A stretch of DNA of 48,399 nucleotides. Origin: Streptomyces canus 299MFChir4.1. GTDB lineage: Bacteria > Actinomycetota > Actinomycetes > Streptomycetales > Streptomycetaceae. Location: contig NZ_KB911599.1 in NCBI RefSeq assembly GCF_000383615.1, positions 1 to 48,399 of the forward strand, read 5' to 3'. Of this stretch, positions 39,819 through 47,798 are shown one piece after another (the stretch's first letter is position 1; the number at the start of each line of letters is the position of its first letter). Under the pieces are notes generated by a model. It was not told the origin of the DNA, searched no databases, and was given only the letters and a program-made list of their open reading frames with translations. Both the position numbers and the translations under genes were made by a program.

Positions 39819-41210
39819 ATGGCCAGACATCTGGTGGTCTGCTGCGACGGGACCTGGAATCGCGCCGATCAGTCGCACAAGACCAATGTGGCCAAGGTGG
39901 CCCTGGCCGTACGGCGACGCACCGCCGTCGGCACGGAACAGCGGGTGTACTACCACAGCGGGGTCGGTGCCCAGCGGCCGGAACGGCTGCGAGGCGGCGC
40001 GTTCGGCCTGGGCCTGTCGAGGAACGTGCTCGACGCCTACCGCTTCCTCATCCAGACCTACCAACCCGGCGACCGCCTGTACCTGTTCGGGTTCAGCCGG
40101 GGCGCGTTCACCGCGCGCAGCCTGGCGGGGCTGGTGCGCAACTGCGGCATCCTGCGCCGGGAGCAGGCCGACCGGATCGGCGAGGCGTGGGCGCTGTACC
40201 GCAGCCGCACCAAGCAGCCGACCAGCGTGGCGGCCACCCTGTTCCGCCAGGCCTACGCCCACGAGACGGAGATCCGCTTCGTCGGCGTCTGGGACACGGT
40301 CGGCTCCCTCGGCATCCCGGTCCCGGCCCCCTGGTTCCTGCGCCCGCTCGTCAGCCGCTTCAACAAGCACTGGGCCTTCCACGACACCGACCTGAGCACG
40401 TGGGTCAACGGTGCCTTCCACGCCCTGGCCATCGACGAGCAGCGCTCCGCGTTCCCGCCGACGCTCTGGCACCAGCAGAAGGGCGCCGCCGAGCAGGGCC
40501 AGGAACTGCGGCAGGTCTGGTTCACCGGGGTGCACACCGACGTCGGAGGCGGCGAGGCGGACTCGGGGCTGTCCGACCTCACGCTGCTGTGGATGGTCGG
40601 GCACGCCACCCGGTACGGCCTCGAGTTCGACACCCGGGTCCTCAGCGAGAAGGGGCCGGACGAGATGAAGCCGGACAGGAGCGCCGACTTCGCCGTCCGA
40701 CCGGACCCGCTGGGCGCGCGGCACTATTCGCGGGTGAAGTTCTACAAGGTGTTCCGGGTATTGGACCGGCCCATCGGTCAGGCGGAGGAACCGAGGGACC
40801 CCAAGAAGCCGAGGGCACCCGAGGACCACGTCCTCGACGGGTGCGAGTACCTGTCCGACTCCGTCCTCGCGCGGTACGAGCTCAAGAGCGACTACCGCCC
40901 TCCGGAGCTCGACGAGTACTTCACCATCTTCGGGGAGGCCCGGCGCGTCGAGCACGCACCGCTCCGGGTGGACGAGCCCGCCCCGTACAGTGCCCCCGTG
41001 CCGACCGTGGAACCCTGCCCCGCCTGCGACGGGCCGTTGACGTCCGGCGGCATGCTCCTGGTCCACCGCGAGGACGACGGCCTGCGCGCCTGCCGCACGC
41101 TGTGGCGCTGCGCGGAGGGGCACCTGTGGTGGCGGTGGGCCGACCGCCCCGGAAAACCGCTGGAGGAGTGTCCGTATCCGAAGGTGTTCCGGGGCATGTT
41201 CCAGGGCTGA
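39819..41210 (+). CDS. DUF2235 alpha/beta hydrolase with C-terminal Cys-rich domain
   Basis: This 463-residue protein has the DUF2235 fold, which in other bacteria is the catalytic domain of Tle1-type phospholipase effectors. The start is VVCCDGTWN, the nucleophile elbow is LFGFSRGAFTARSLAGL (G-x-S-x-G), and the Asp/His partners probably lie in FVGVWDTVGSLG and WFTGVHTDVGGG. Residues 395-463 carry CPACDGPL and CRTLWRCAEGHLWWRW, a zinc-ribbon-like addition. There is no signal peptide, so it acts inside the cell or is exported by an unknown route. The ATG has GAGGAGG upstream. An XRE-DUF5753/DUF397 pair follows after 71 bases. Confidence 0.85.
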   Translation: MARHLVVCCDGTWNRADQSHKTNVAKVALAVRRRTAVGTEQRVYYHSGVGAQRPERLRGGAFGLGLSRNVLDAYRFLIQTYQPGDRLYLFGFSRGAFTARSLAGLVRNCGILRREQADRIGEAWALYRSRTKQPTSVAATLFRQAYAHETEIRFVGVWDTVGSLGIPVPAPWFLRPLVSRFNKHWAFHDTDLSTWVNGAFHALAIDEQRSAFPPTLWHQQKGAAEQGQELRQVWFTGVHTDVGGGEADSGLSDLTLLWMVGHATRYGLEFDTRVLSEKGPDEMKPDRSADFAVRPDPLGARHYSRVKFYKVFRVLDRPIGQAEEPRDPKKPRAPEDHVLDGCEYLSDSVLARYELKSDYRPPELDEYFTIFGEARRVEHAPLRVDEPAPYSAPVPTVEPCPACDGPLTSGGMLLVHREDDGLRACRTLWRCAEGHLWWRWADRPGKPLEECPYPKVFRGMFQG

Positions 41211-41213
41211 GGA

Positions 41214-41238
41214 ACCCGTACAGATTTCCTGTACGGGT
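41214..41238. promoter_or_regulatory. Perfect 10-bp inverted repeat between DUF2235 and XRE genes
   Basis: ACCCGTACAG, a five-base spacer and CTGTACGGGT lie just after the DUF2235 stop and 43 bases before the XRE gene. It is either a terminator or the regulator's own operator; the lack of a T-run favours the latter. Confidence 0.5.
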
Positions 41239-41281
41239 GACAACGGGTGAACGTACGCCCCGAAATGGGGAGTTCACCGGC

Positions 41282-42115
41282 ATGAGCAACAAGAGCCTCA
41301 GTACGCGGCGCCGGAAGAACGCGACCGCCGTGAAGATGGTCGGGTCTCTCGTCGGCACCTTCCGGCGGGCGGCCGGTCTCACCCAGCGGGCCCTCGCCGA
41401 CGAGGTCGCCGTGGACGAGGAGACCATCGCCTCCGTCGAACAGGGCAGGCGCACGCTGAAACCGGACCTCGCGGCCCAGCTCGACGAACTCCTCGACACC
41501 AAGGGGGCGTTGTCGGTCGCGCTGGAGAACATGCCGGAGATCGACCTCTTCCCGCGCTGGGCGGAGGAGTACATCGACCTGGAACGGGAGGCGCTGGCCC
41601 TGTCCTGGTACGACAACCAGGTCCTGCCGGGCCTCCTCCAGACCCCGGCGTACGCCCGCGCGGTGTTCCTGAACGACGTGCCCGCGCTGACGGAGGCGGA
41701 GATCGAGCAGCGGGTCGCGGCGCGCACCGAGCGCCAGGAGATCCTGGAGCGCCCGGAGCCGCCCACAGTCAGTTTCGTCATCTCCGAGGTGACCGTGAAG
41801 GACAGACTGGGCGGGAGCGAGGTGCACTCGGAGCAGCTGGACCGGTTGCGTGAGTTGGCAGGCCTGCCCAGCGTCACCCTTCAGATCATGCCGGTCGGCC
41901 GTGGCTTCCACGCCGGGCTCTCGGGGCCGTTCATCCTCGTCGAGACGCCTGATCACCAACGCGTCGGATACGTCGAAGGACAGCTCCACGGCCGGATGGT
42001 CGCTGATCCCGACGAGGTCTCCGTGCTGGAACGCAAATATGCGATGCTGCGGTCACAGGCGCTCAACCCGCAGGAGAGCAAGAGCCTGTTGGACCGTTTG
42101 CTAGGAGACTCATGA
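41282..42115 (+). CDS. XRE-DUF5753 transcriptional regulator
   Basis: This 277-residue protein has a Cro/CI HTH at about residues 20-75 (LVGTFRRAAGLTQRALADEVAVDEETIASVEQGRRTLKPDLAAQLDELL) and the DUF5753 domain after it (EREALALSWYDNQVLPGLLQTPAYARAV, then LQIMPVGRGFHAGLSGPFILVE). This architecture is typical of the WhiJ-like regulators of Streptomyces, which are paired with small DUF397 proteins. Its stop overlaps the DUF397 start by four bases (ATGA). Confidence 0.92.
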   Translation: MSNKSLSTRRRKNATAVKMVGSLVGTFRRAAGLTQRALADEVAVDEETIASVEQGRRTLKPDLAAQLDELLDTKGALSVALENMPEIDLFPRWAEEYIDLEREALALSWYDNQVLPGLLQTPAYARAVFLNDVPALTEAEIEQRVAARTERQEILERPEPPTVSFVISEVTVKDRLGGSEVHSEQLDRLRELAGLPSVTLQIMPVGRGFHAGLSGPFILVETPDHQRVGYVEGQLHGRMVADPDEVSVLERKYAMLRSQALNPQESKSLLDRLLGDS

Positions 42116-42291
42116 GCACCGCACTTCAGTGGTTCAAGTCGAGCTACAGCAGCGAGCAGGGCGGCGCGTGCCTCGAAGTCGCCGCCTCACCCGGCACCGT
42201 CCACATCCGTGACTCCAAGGACACCCACGGCCCCACGCTCACCGTCACCCCCGGCACCTGGACGTCGTTCCTCGCGCTTGCCCAGCGCTGA
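42112..42291 (+). CDS. DUF397 small protein, partner of the XRE-DUF5753 regulator
   Basis: The 59-residue product is MSTALQWFKSSYSSEQGGAC followed by LEVAASPGTVHIRDSKD and WTSFLALAQR, the full DUF397 pattern (W-x-KSSYS, GxxCLEVA, VxVRDSKD). DUF397 proteins are thought to modulate or antagonise their neighbouring XRE regulators in development. It is translationally coupled to 41282-42115. Its 3' part overlaps the antisense end of the MFS pseudogene. Confidence 0.92.
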   Translation: MSTALQWFKSSYSSEQGGACLEVAASPGTVHIRDSKDTHGPTLTVTPGTWTSFLALAQR

Positions 42292-43424
42292 GAGCGTCAG
42301 GGTCACGGCGATCGACGCGGTCGCCATGAGTGTCATCGCCGTGGCCGGGGACGTCAGTTGGGCCAGGGTGCCGACGAGGGCGGCACCGAGGCCCTGGAGC
42401 GCGACCATGCCGGTGGTGTGCAACCCGAAGGCCTGACCGGCGAGTTCGTCGGGCGTGAGGGACATCAGGCGTTCCTGGAGAACCAGCGAGGCGGCGAAGC
42501 CCACCGCGGCCACGGTGACGGCCAGGACCGACAGCGCGAGACCGGGCCGTAGGAAGAAGAACAGGTACGGCACCGCCAGCAGCAGGCGCAGCGGGGTCGC
42601 GAGGCGGGGCCGCAGCGCGGGCGGCACCAGGCGGCCCACCGCCAGGTCGCCCAGGAACATGCCCAGCGCCCCGCACGCGTACATCGTGCCCGCGGCCGAG
42701 GGGGCGTAGGAGACGTAGAGCGATTCGCCGCCCACGATCAGGCCGTTGGGGACCCACAGGCCGAGGAGGGCCAGGCGACGGGGGCGCGAGGACCACAGCA
42801 GGGTGTTGGTGGTCCAGGTCGCGGAGAGGGACGGGCGGCCGGTGGAGCGCGGGGGCGGGCCGTGAGGCCGAGGCGGGTGACGGCGGCCGACAGCAGGTAG
42901 CAGGCCGCCGTGAGGAGCAGGCAGGCGCGCGGGGACAGGAGCGCGAGGAGCGCGCCGCCCGTCGCGAAGCCGGTGATCTGGATCAGGCCCCAGAGCATGT
43001 TGAAGACCGAACGCCCGAGGACGTAACCGCCCTTGGGGAGGATCTCGTTCATCAGGCCGCCGCGCACTCCCCCGCCCAGGGAGGCGACGAGCCCTTGCAG
43101 GAGCAGGACGACGAAGACCGCCCAGATCGGCAGGCCGGGCAGGGCCAGCACCGCCGTACCCGCCGCGAAGGCGAGGGAGACGACGGTCAGGGTCGCGCGC
43201 GGGGGCAGCCGGTCGGCGCCGGAGAGCAGGAACGCGGCCCCCAGCAACTGCGCGAGCTGGGGGCCGAACATGCTCACCGCCGAAAGCAACGGGGAGCCGG
43301 TGGCCCGGTAGACCAGCGTGCCGAGGGCCAGGCCGCCGATGGTCTGGGCCGCCGCGTAGGTGGCGAAGGAGAGGAGGAAGGGGGCGTAGTCCGGGGTGCG
43401 GAAGAGCTCGCGGTAGCTGCGCAT
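42187..43424 (-). pseudogene. MFS transporter broken by a frameshift
   Basis: The N-terminal half, from ATG 43424 (MRSYRELFRTPDYAPFLLSF), is one frame to about 42855. The C-terminal half, RSTGRPSLSATWTTNTLLWS onward with six helices (ALLGLWVPNGLIVGG, YACGALGMFLGDLAVG), is in another frame to 42187. The junction is in a GC-run, GAGCGCGGGGGCGGGCC at 42845-42861, where gain of a GC dinucleotide or loss of one base would explain it. With the frames joined it would be a normal 12-helix MFS of about 410 residues. It may be a true pseudogene or a sequencing error. Confidence 0.75.
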
Positions 43425-43465
43425 GCGCAGGAGTGTCGTCAGCGGCCGGCGGGTGACGGTTAGTC

Positions 43466-43483
43466 TTTCGCGCGTCCGCGAAA
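43466..43483. promoter_or_regulatory. 18-bp palindrome, candidate ArsR-type operator
   Basis: TTTCGCG-CGTC-CGCGAAA is a perfect dyad between the divergent MFS and ArsR-type genes, ending 15 bases before the ATG at 43498. Confidence 0.6.
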
Positions 43484-43497
43484 CGACCGGGGGGTTC

Positions 43498-44502
43498 ATG
43501 GGCTGGTGGCAGGTCGACGGGGACACCCTCGTCCGCAGCCGGTTCATGGTCTGCCCGTTCACCGAGACCTTCGCGAGCCTGCGGCTGCTGCACCGGGGCA
43601 CCGGCGCCCACCCGGGCGAGGATGCCTGGCTCCGTGCCCAGCTGCCCGGCTACCGCGCGCGCCTCGCGGCCGACCCGGTGACCGCGCTGCTGGTGCGCTC
43701 CGGGATGGGCACGTCCTGGATCGCCGACTTCCTCGCGCCCCTGCCACGTGACGGCTCGCCCCTGGAGGAGACCCTGGCGCGGATCCGGGCCACCGATCCC
43801 GCCCGGGCCCGCGCGGACGTCCGGGTCTCCCTGCGCGGCCCACTGCCCGCCGCCCTGGAGCGCGACGACCTCCCCGAGCGGGTGGCCGCGCTCCTCGCCC
43901 ACGTCTGGACGGCGACCGTACGGCCGTACTGGAACCGTCGGCGGCAGATCCTGGAGGCGGACGTGGTCGCCAGGACCGCGCAGGTGAGCCGGGGCGGCTG
44001 GGCGGCCGTCATCGACTCCCTGCTGCCGGGACAGACGCGCTGGCTCGGCGACAACCGGCTCCAGGTGAACCGGCACGAGCACCCGCCCCGCGACATCCGC
44101 GGCGCCGAACTCGTCTTCGTCCCGGTCACGCCGGGGCGCGGCTGGGTGACCTGGGAGGAGCCGGGGCGGTACGCCCTCGTCTACGGCTGCGCGGGCGCCC
44201 TCGCCGACCCGGGCGCCCGGAGCGTGCCCGCGAGCCTCGGCACGCTGCTCGGTGCCGGGCGGGCCCGGGTGTTCGTCCTCCTGGACTCGCCGCTGAGCAC
44301 CAGCCAGCTGGTCGCCGTGACCGGGCAGGGGCTGGGGTCGGTGGGGCGGCATCTGCGGGTGCTGCTGGACGCGGGCCTTGTGGAGCGGCGGCGGGCGGGG
44401 CGCTCGGTGCTGTATGTGCGGACGGCGGCCGGAGAGGTGCTGGTGGCGGCTTCGGGGGCCGGAACCGGGGATTCACCGAGCGGGGTTAGCATCCGCTCAT
44501 GA
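43498..44502 (+). CDS. ArsR-type winged-helix regulator with N-terminal DUF5937-like domain
   Basis: This 334-residue protein has an N-terminal part of about 240 residues, of the kind seen in Streptomyces regulators labelled DUF5937 (FTETFASLRLLHRG, HVWTATVRPYWNRRRQILEADV). It ends with an ArsR winged helix: ARVFVLLDSPLSTSQLVAVTGQGLGSVGRHLRVLLDAGLVERRRAGRSVLYVRT. It is divergent from an MFS gene with a perfect palindrome in the gap, so it probably controls it. Its stop overlaps the start of the glutathione peroxidase gene (ATGA), so both are translated together. No metal-binding Cys cluster is evident. Confidence 0.82.
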   Translation: MGWWQVDGDTLVRSRFMVCPFTETFASLRLLHRGTGAHPGEDAWLRAQLPGYRARLAADPVTALLVRSGMGTSWIADFLAPLPRDGSPLEETLARIRATDPARARADVRVSLRGPLPAALERDDLPERVAALLAHVWTATVRPYWNRRRQILEADVVARTAQVSRGGWAAVIDSLLPGQTRWLGDNRLQVNRHEHPPRDIRGAELVFVPVTPGRGWVTWEEPGRYALVYGCAGALADPGARSVPASLGTLLGAGRARVFVLLDSPLSTSQLVAVTGQGLGSVGRHLRVLLDAGLVERRRAGRSVLYVRTAAGEVLVAASGAGTGDSPSGVSIRS

Positions 44503-45002
44503 CGACTACAGATGGTTCCTCCCCCCTCGGCGTCGAGATCGGGGCCCTCACGGGCGGCTCCGCCGACCTCGCCCAGTACACCGGCAAGGCCGTCCTCATC
44601 GTGAACGTGGCCTCCAAGTGCGGGCTCACCCCGCAGTACAACGGTCTGGAGAAGCTGCAGGAGCGGTACGCGGAGCGCGGCTTCACCGTGCTCGGCGTGC
44701 CCTGCAATCAGTTCCTCGGACAGGAGCCCGGCAGCGCCGAGGAGATCGCTGAGTTCTGCTCGGCGACGTACGGCGTGACCTTCCCGCTGACCGAGAAGGT
44801 CGAGGTGAACGGTGAGGGGCGGCACGCGCTGTACGAGCGGCTGGTGGGCTTCGCCGACACGGAGGGGCACAGCGGGGACATCCGCTGGAACTTCGAGAAG
44901 TTCCTGATCGGGCGGGACGGGGAGGTTGTCGCCCGCTTCTCTCCGCAGACGGAGCCGGAGTCGGACGAGGTTGTGGCTGCGGTGGAGGGCGCGCTGGCGT
45001 AG
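44499..45002 (+). CDS. Glutathione peroxidase-family thiol peroxidase
   Basis: This 167-residue enzyme reduces hydroperoxides. The catalytic set is visible: Cys in VNVASKCGLTPQY (Cys, not selenocysteine), Gln in PCNQFLGQEPG, and Trp-Asn in RWNFEKFLIGRDG. Streptomyces lack glutathione, so thioredoxin or mycothiol is the likely reductant. Additional Cys residues that could resolve the sulfenic acid are PCNQF and EFCSATYG. It is coupled to the ArsR-type regulator in front, which suggests joint induction. A GC-rich hairpin at 45009-45051 ends the unit. Confidence 0.93.
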   Translation: MTTTDGSSPLGVEIGALTGGSADLAQYTGKAVLIVNVASKCGLTPQYNGLEKLQERYAERGFTVLGVPCNQFLGQEPGSAEEIAEFCSATYGVTFPLTEKVEVNGEGRHALYERLVGFADTEGHSGDIRWNFEKFLIGRDGEVVARFSPQTEPESDEVVAAVEGALA

Positions 45003-45008
45003 CAGGCC

Positions 45009-45051
45009 GGGTGCGGGTTCGTCGTGGCCAGCCCCCACCGGCCCGCACCCG
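45009..45051 (+). terminator. Terminator-like hairpin after the peroxidase gene
   Basis: CGGGTGCGGG pairs with CCCGCACCCG at the right end. The right arm is part of a 24-bp sequence that also occurs at 443-466. Confidence 0.6.
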
Positions 45052-45160
45052 ACACCCAACCCCACGGCCGAAGCGCCGCAGGCCCCCTCGGCAAGGACGG
45101 CGATCTGGTCGAGAGGGCTCTGTGGTGGTGCTTGTGCAGTTGTAGTGGTGTGGCGTGGTG

Positions 45161-45352
45161 TCACACCTTGACCGAGGCCACGAAGGCACTCCAGGCCTCG
45201 GCGGGGAAGGCCAGCTTCGGCCCCTCGGGGATCTTCGTGTCGCCGAGTTCGAGTGCTTCCTCTTCGGTCGACCTCACCATCAGGCACGCCCCGTTGGCGT
45301 TGGTGTAGGTGGAGGTCGTCCATGTGTCCAGGGTCCCCAGACGAATTGCCAT
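45161..45352 (-). CDS. DUF397 small protein
   Basis: This 63-residue product, MAIRLGTLDTWTTSTYTNAN with GACLMVRSTEEEALELGDTKIP and WSAFVASVKV, fits DUF397 but has T-S-T-Y-T in place of K-S-S-Y-S and lacks the usual R-D-S-K box (ELGDTKIP instead). It lies 201 bases downstream of the second XRE-DUF5753 regulator, in the same direction. It is probably that regulator's partner. Confidence 0.8.
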   Translation of the reverse strand: MAIRLGTLDTWTTSTYTNANGACLMVRSTEEEALELGDTKIPEGPKLAFPAEAWSAFVASVKV

Positions 45353-45553
45353 ATTCGCTCCGTAGCCAGATGCGCAGTGTTCGGATTACGCCAACCTTTA
45401 CTGATCGTTGGCGTGATCGACGCTACTCGCCGGCCTCCTCTTTCGGAGCAGTCATTCACTCTTACGGCGGCATATTCCAAAGGACTCTTCCAGACGGACG
45501 AGGCCGGGGTGTACTATCCGGCCCGCCCTGTCCGGAAGGGGCTCAGAAGCGCT

Positions 45554-46423
45554 TCACCGGGCATACTCCCGGGCGTACTCCTTGGCGATGTCCTCGATCA
45601 GCTGACGCGACTGGTCGACGTTGAGCGCCTGCGCCCTCAAGTGCTCGTACATCACGGTGTACTTCTGCACGTCGTGCGCCTTCTCCAGGTACAGGTCGCT
45701 GGTGACGCCCTCGATGTAGACGACGCTGGAGTCCGCCGCGTCCGAGAACTCCAGGATGGAGTACTGCCCGCTGAGCCCGGGATGGGCGCCGACGTCGAAC
45801 GGCAGCACCTGCACGGTGATATGAGGCTGCTGGGACATCTCCACGAGATACTCCAGCTGCTCGCGCATCACCTGCCGGCTGCCGACGACCCGGCGCAGGG
45901 CCGCCTCGTCCAGAACGACCCACAGCCGCAGGGGATCCCGCTCGGCCGCGACCCGGCTCTGCCTGCGCAGCCGTACCTCGACGCGCTTGTCGTTCTCCGT
46001 CTCCGTCGCCTCCGGCGCGCCGCCGCGCACGATGGCCTCGGCGTACGGCCGGGTCTGCAACAGGCCGGTGATGATCTGGGGTTCGTACACGCGCAGCGAC
46101 TCGGCGTCGGTCTCCAGACCGATGTAGACGCTGTACGGGATGTCCCCGAACGCGTGCCACCAGCCCTGCTGCCGCGAGTCCTTGGCCATCTGCATCAGGG
46201 ATTCGACGACCCGCTGGTCCTCGACCTCGTACACCCCGCACAGGTCGCGGACGTCGCGCTGGCTGATGCTGCGCCGGCCGTTCTCCAGCCGGCTGATCTT
46301 CGACTGCGACACGAGCAGCCGCTCCGCCACCTCTTCGGCCGTCATGCCCTTGAGCTCACGGAGCCTGCGCAGCTCCTGGCCCAGCCGGCGCCGCCTGACG
46401 GTGGGATTGACATTGGACGCCAC
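45554..46423 (-). CDS. XRE-DUF5753 transcriptional regulator
   Basis: This 289-residue protein has a Cro/CI HTH at residues 10-65 (RRLGQELRRLRELKGMTAEEVAERLLVSQSKISRLENGRRSISQRDVRDLC) and a DUF5753 domain (GLETDAESLRVYEPQIITGLLQTRPYAEAIV; ITVQVLPFDVGAHPGLSGQYSILEF). The tail, AKEYAREYAR, is charged. It is about 30 percent identical by eye to the copy at 41282. The ATG follows a GGAGGTGC site. A 6-4-6 palindrome lies 46 bases upstream. Confidence 0.92.
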   Translation of the reverse strand: MASNVNPTVRRRRLGQELRRLRELKGMTAEEVAERLLVSQSKISRLENGRRSISQRDVRDLCGVYEVEDQRVVESLMQMAKDSRQQGWWHAFGDIPYSVYIGLETDAESLRVYEPQIITGLLQTRPYAEAIVRGGAPEATETENDKRVEVRLRRQSRVAAERDPLRLWVVLDEAALRRVVGSRQVMREQLEYLVEMSQQPHITVQVLPFDVGAHPGLSGQYSILEFSDAADSSVVYIEGVTSDLYLEKAHDVQKYTVMYEHLRAQALNVDQSRQLIEDIAKEYAREYAR

Positions 46424-46468
46424 GGGACGTGCACCTCCGGCTGCGTGCCTCGTTCTTGACTTTGCGTA

Positions 46469-46484
46469 TCTGCTGTTGAGCAGA
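46469..46484. promoter_or_regulatory. Palindrome upstream of the XRE gene
   Basis: TCTGCT-GTTG-AGCAGA is a perfect dyad in a local AT-rich stretch. It is a candidate operator or part of the promoter of the XRE gene at 45554-46423. Confidence 0.45.
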
Positions 46485-46792
46485 CTGCCACCAAGGTGCT
46501 TATTACCGCTGGGAAACGGTGGATATGCGGTGCGTACACGTCAGTCGGGGACCACTTGGTGCCGTGGAGTCCGGGCGGGCCCGAACATGCGGCCGCGCGG
46601 GGCGGCGGAACCCGGCGGCGCCCGATGTACGGACGTCCGGTTCCGTCGCCCCGCGCGGACCAGCGGCTCCCGAACCGGGTCTTTGGGGACTGACGGTGCG
46701 GCGGCTGAGCGGTACGTGGTGCGGGTCGTGCGTGGTGCGGATCGTGCCTGGTGCGGTCGTGCTGCCGGCGGTGCGTGCCGTGGGACTGCGGC
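46485..46792. other. Gene-free intergenic stretch
   Basis: Frames here have skewed, Arg- or Val-rich composition and no family match; I accept no gene. Confidence 0.4.
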
Positions 46793-47548
46793 TCAGTGAG
46801 CCACGGCGCGCGCCATCGGTCCTCGGCGCGGTTGCATCGGAACGCCACGAGCGGGTTCCGGCGCGGGCCTGGCTCCGGGGGCGGCCTGACGGCCGGCCGG
46901 TGCCGGGCTACGACGTGGCTGTGCGGCCACGCCGTTCTGGACGTCCATCACGGCGTGCGCGACGAGTCCGCCCATCGGGTCGTGCCTGATCAGGTCCCGG
47001 AGCCGGGAGCGCGAGGAACGTCCCTCGTTGCCCGGATACAGGTGCTTGCCGAGGCCGACCGCGTGTGCCAGGGCGGCGAGCGCCGCGGTCCGCGGGTCCG
47101 GCGGTACGCCGGTGCGGATCGCCGAGTCCAGTCGGGACCTGATCTCCCGGCTGATCTCGTTGTCCGTCGCCTGGTAGCGAGTCGTCGGCAACACCCCGCA
47201 CATCTGACCCGCCACGGCATGCACCATGCCGCACCGCTCCAGATGCGAGAGGTAGGTCTGGCGGAGCCCAAGGCGCGGCCCGCCGATCCAGTTCACTGCC
47301 CGCACGGGAGCGCCACGCCTTCGCAGCAACTCCAACGCGCAGTCCAAAGTCGGATCTCCTGTCGGCCGTGGGGCTACCACGGCGATACGATCCCCGTCTG
47401 GGGCTATCCGTCCGGCCAGCGCCAGCTCCACTAGCTGCGCTCCGGCCAGACCGAGGTCGAGCGACTGCGGCTGTGCGGTGGTACCCGTGGTCGGGTCCAA
47501 CGCCAGCAACAGAAGCTCCTCCGGAAGTGTTCTGCGGCTCCTGCCCAT
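46793..47548 (-). CDS. GPP34 (GOLPH3/Vps74-like) family protein
   Basis: This 251-residue protein belongs to the GPP34 family, which in eukaryotes binds phosphatidylinositol-4-phosphate; its role in actinobacteria is unknown. The N-terminus MGRSRRTLPEELLLLALDPT, then LGLAGAQLVELALAGRIAPDGDRIAVVAPRPTGDPTLDCALELL, and AALAALAHAVGLGKHLYP near residue 165 are typical. The last 50 residues are a Pro/Arg-rich tail. The ATG has GGGGAGG upstream. It is divergent from the gene starting at 47799. Confidence 0.87.
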   Translation of the reverse strand: MGRSRRTLPEELLLLALDPTTGTTAQPQSLDLGLAGAQLVELALAGRIAPDGDRIAVVAPRPTGDPTLDCALELLRRRGAPVRAVNWIGGPRLGLRQTYLSHLERCGMVHAVAGQMCGVLPTTRYQATDNEISREIRSRLDSAIRTGVPPDPRTAALAALAHAVGLGKHLYPGNEGRSSRSRLRDLIRHDPMGGLVAHAVMDVQNGVAAQPRRSPAPAGRQAAPGARPAPEPARGVPMQPRRGPMARAVAH

Positions 47549-47798
47549 CCATGCCTCCCCGCGTGGATGAAAGACAGGGTGACCCCTCTCACATTGGTCT
47601 GTCGAGGGTGCGTGACCTGTTTGTAGTGGAACCGGTAGGTATGTCGTTCTCGTCTACCGCTTGGGGCAGGGCCACACACAGGACACTGGTACATGGTTCG
47701 GACAGCGTGGTGTGGCGGCTGCCCGGGCGGCGATTCAACGGATCGGCAGGCGCAGGGTGACGGAAACCGATCACCTGCGGCACATGGAGGAGGCATCG

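Noticed and set aside
46519..46989. 156-residue plus-strand frame
   Set aside because: Overlaps the GPP34 gene antisense and has Arg/Val/Gly-biased sequence without a domain.
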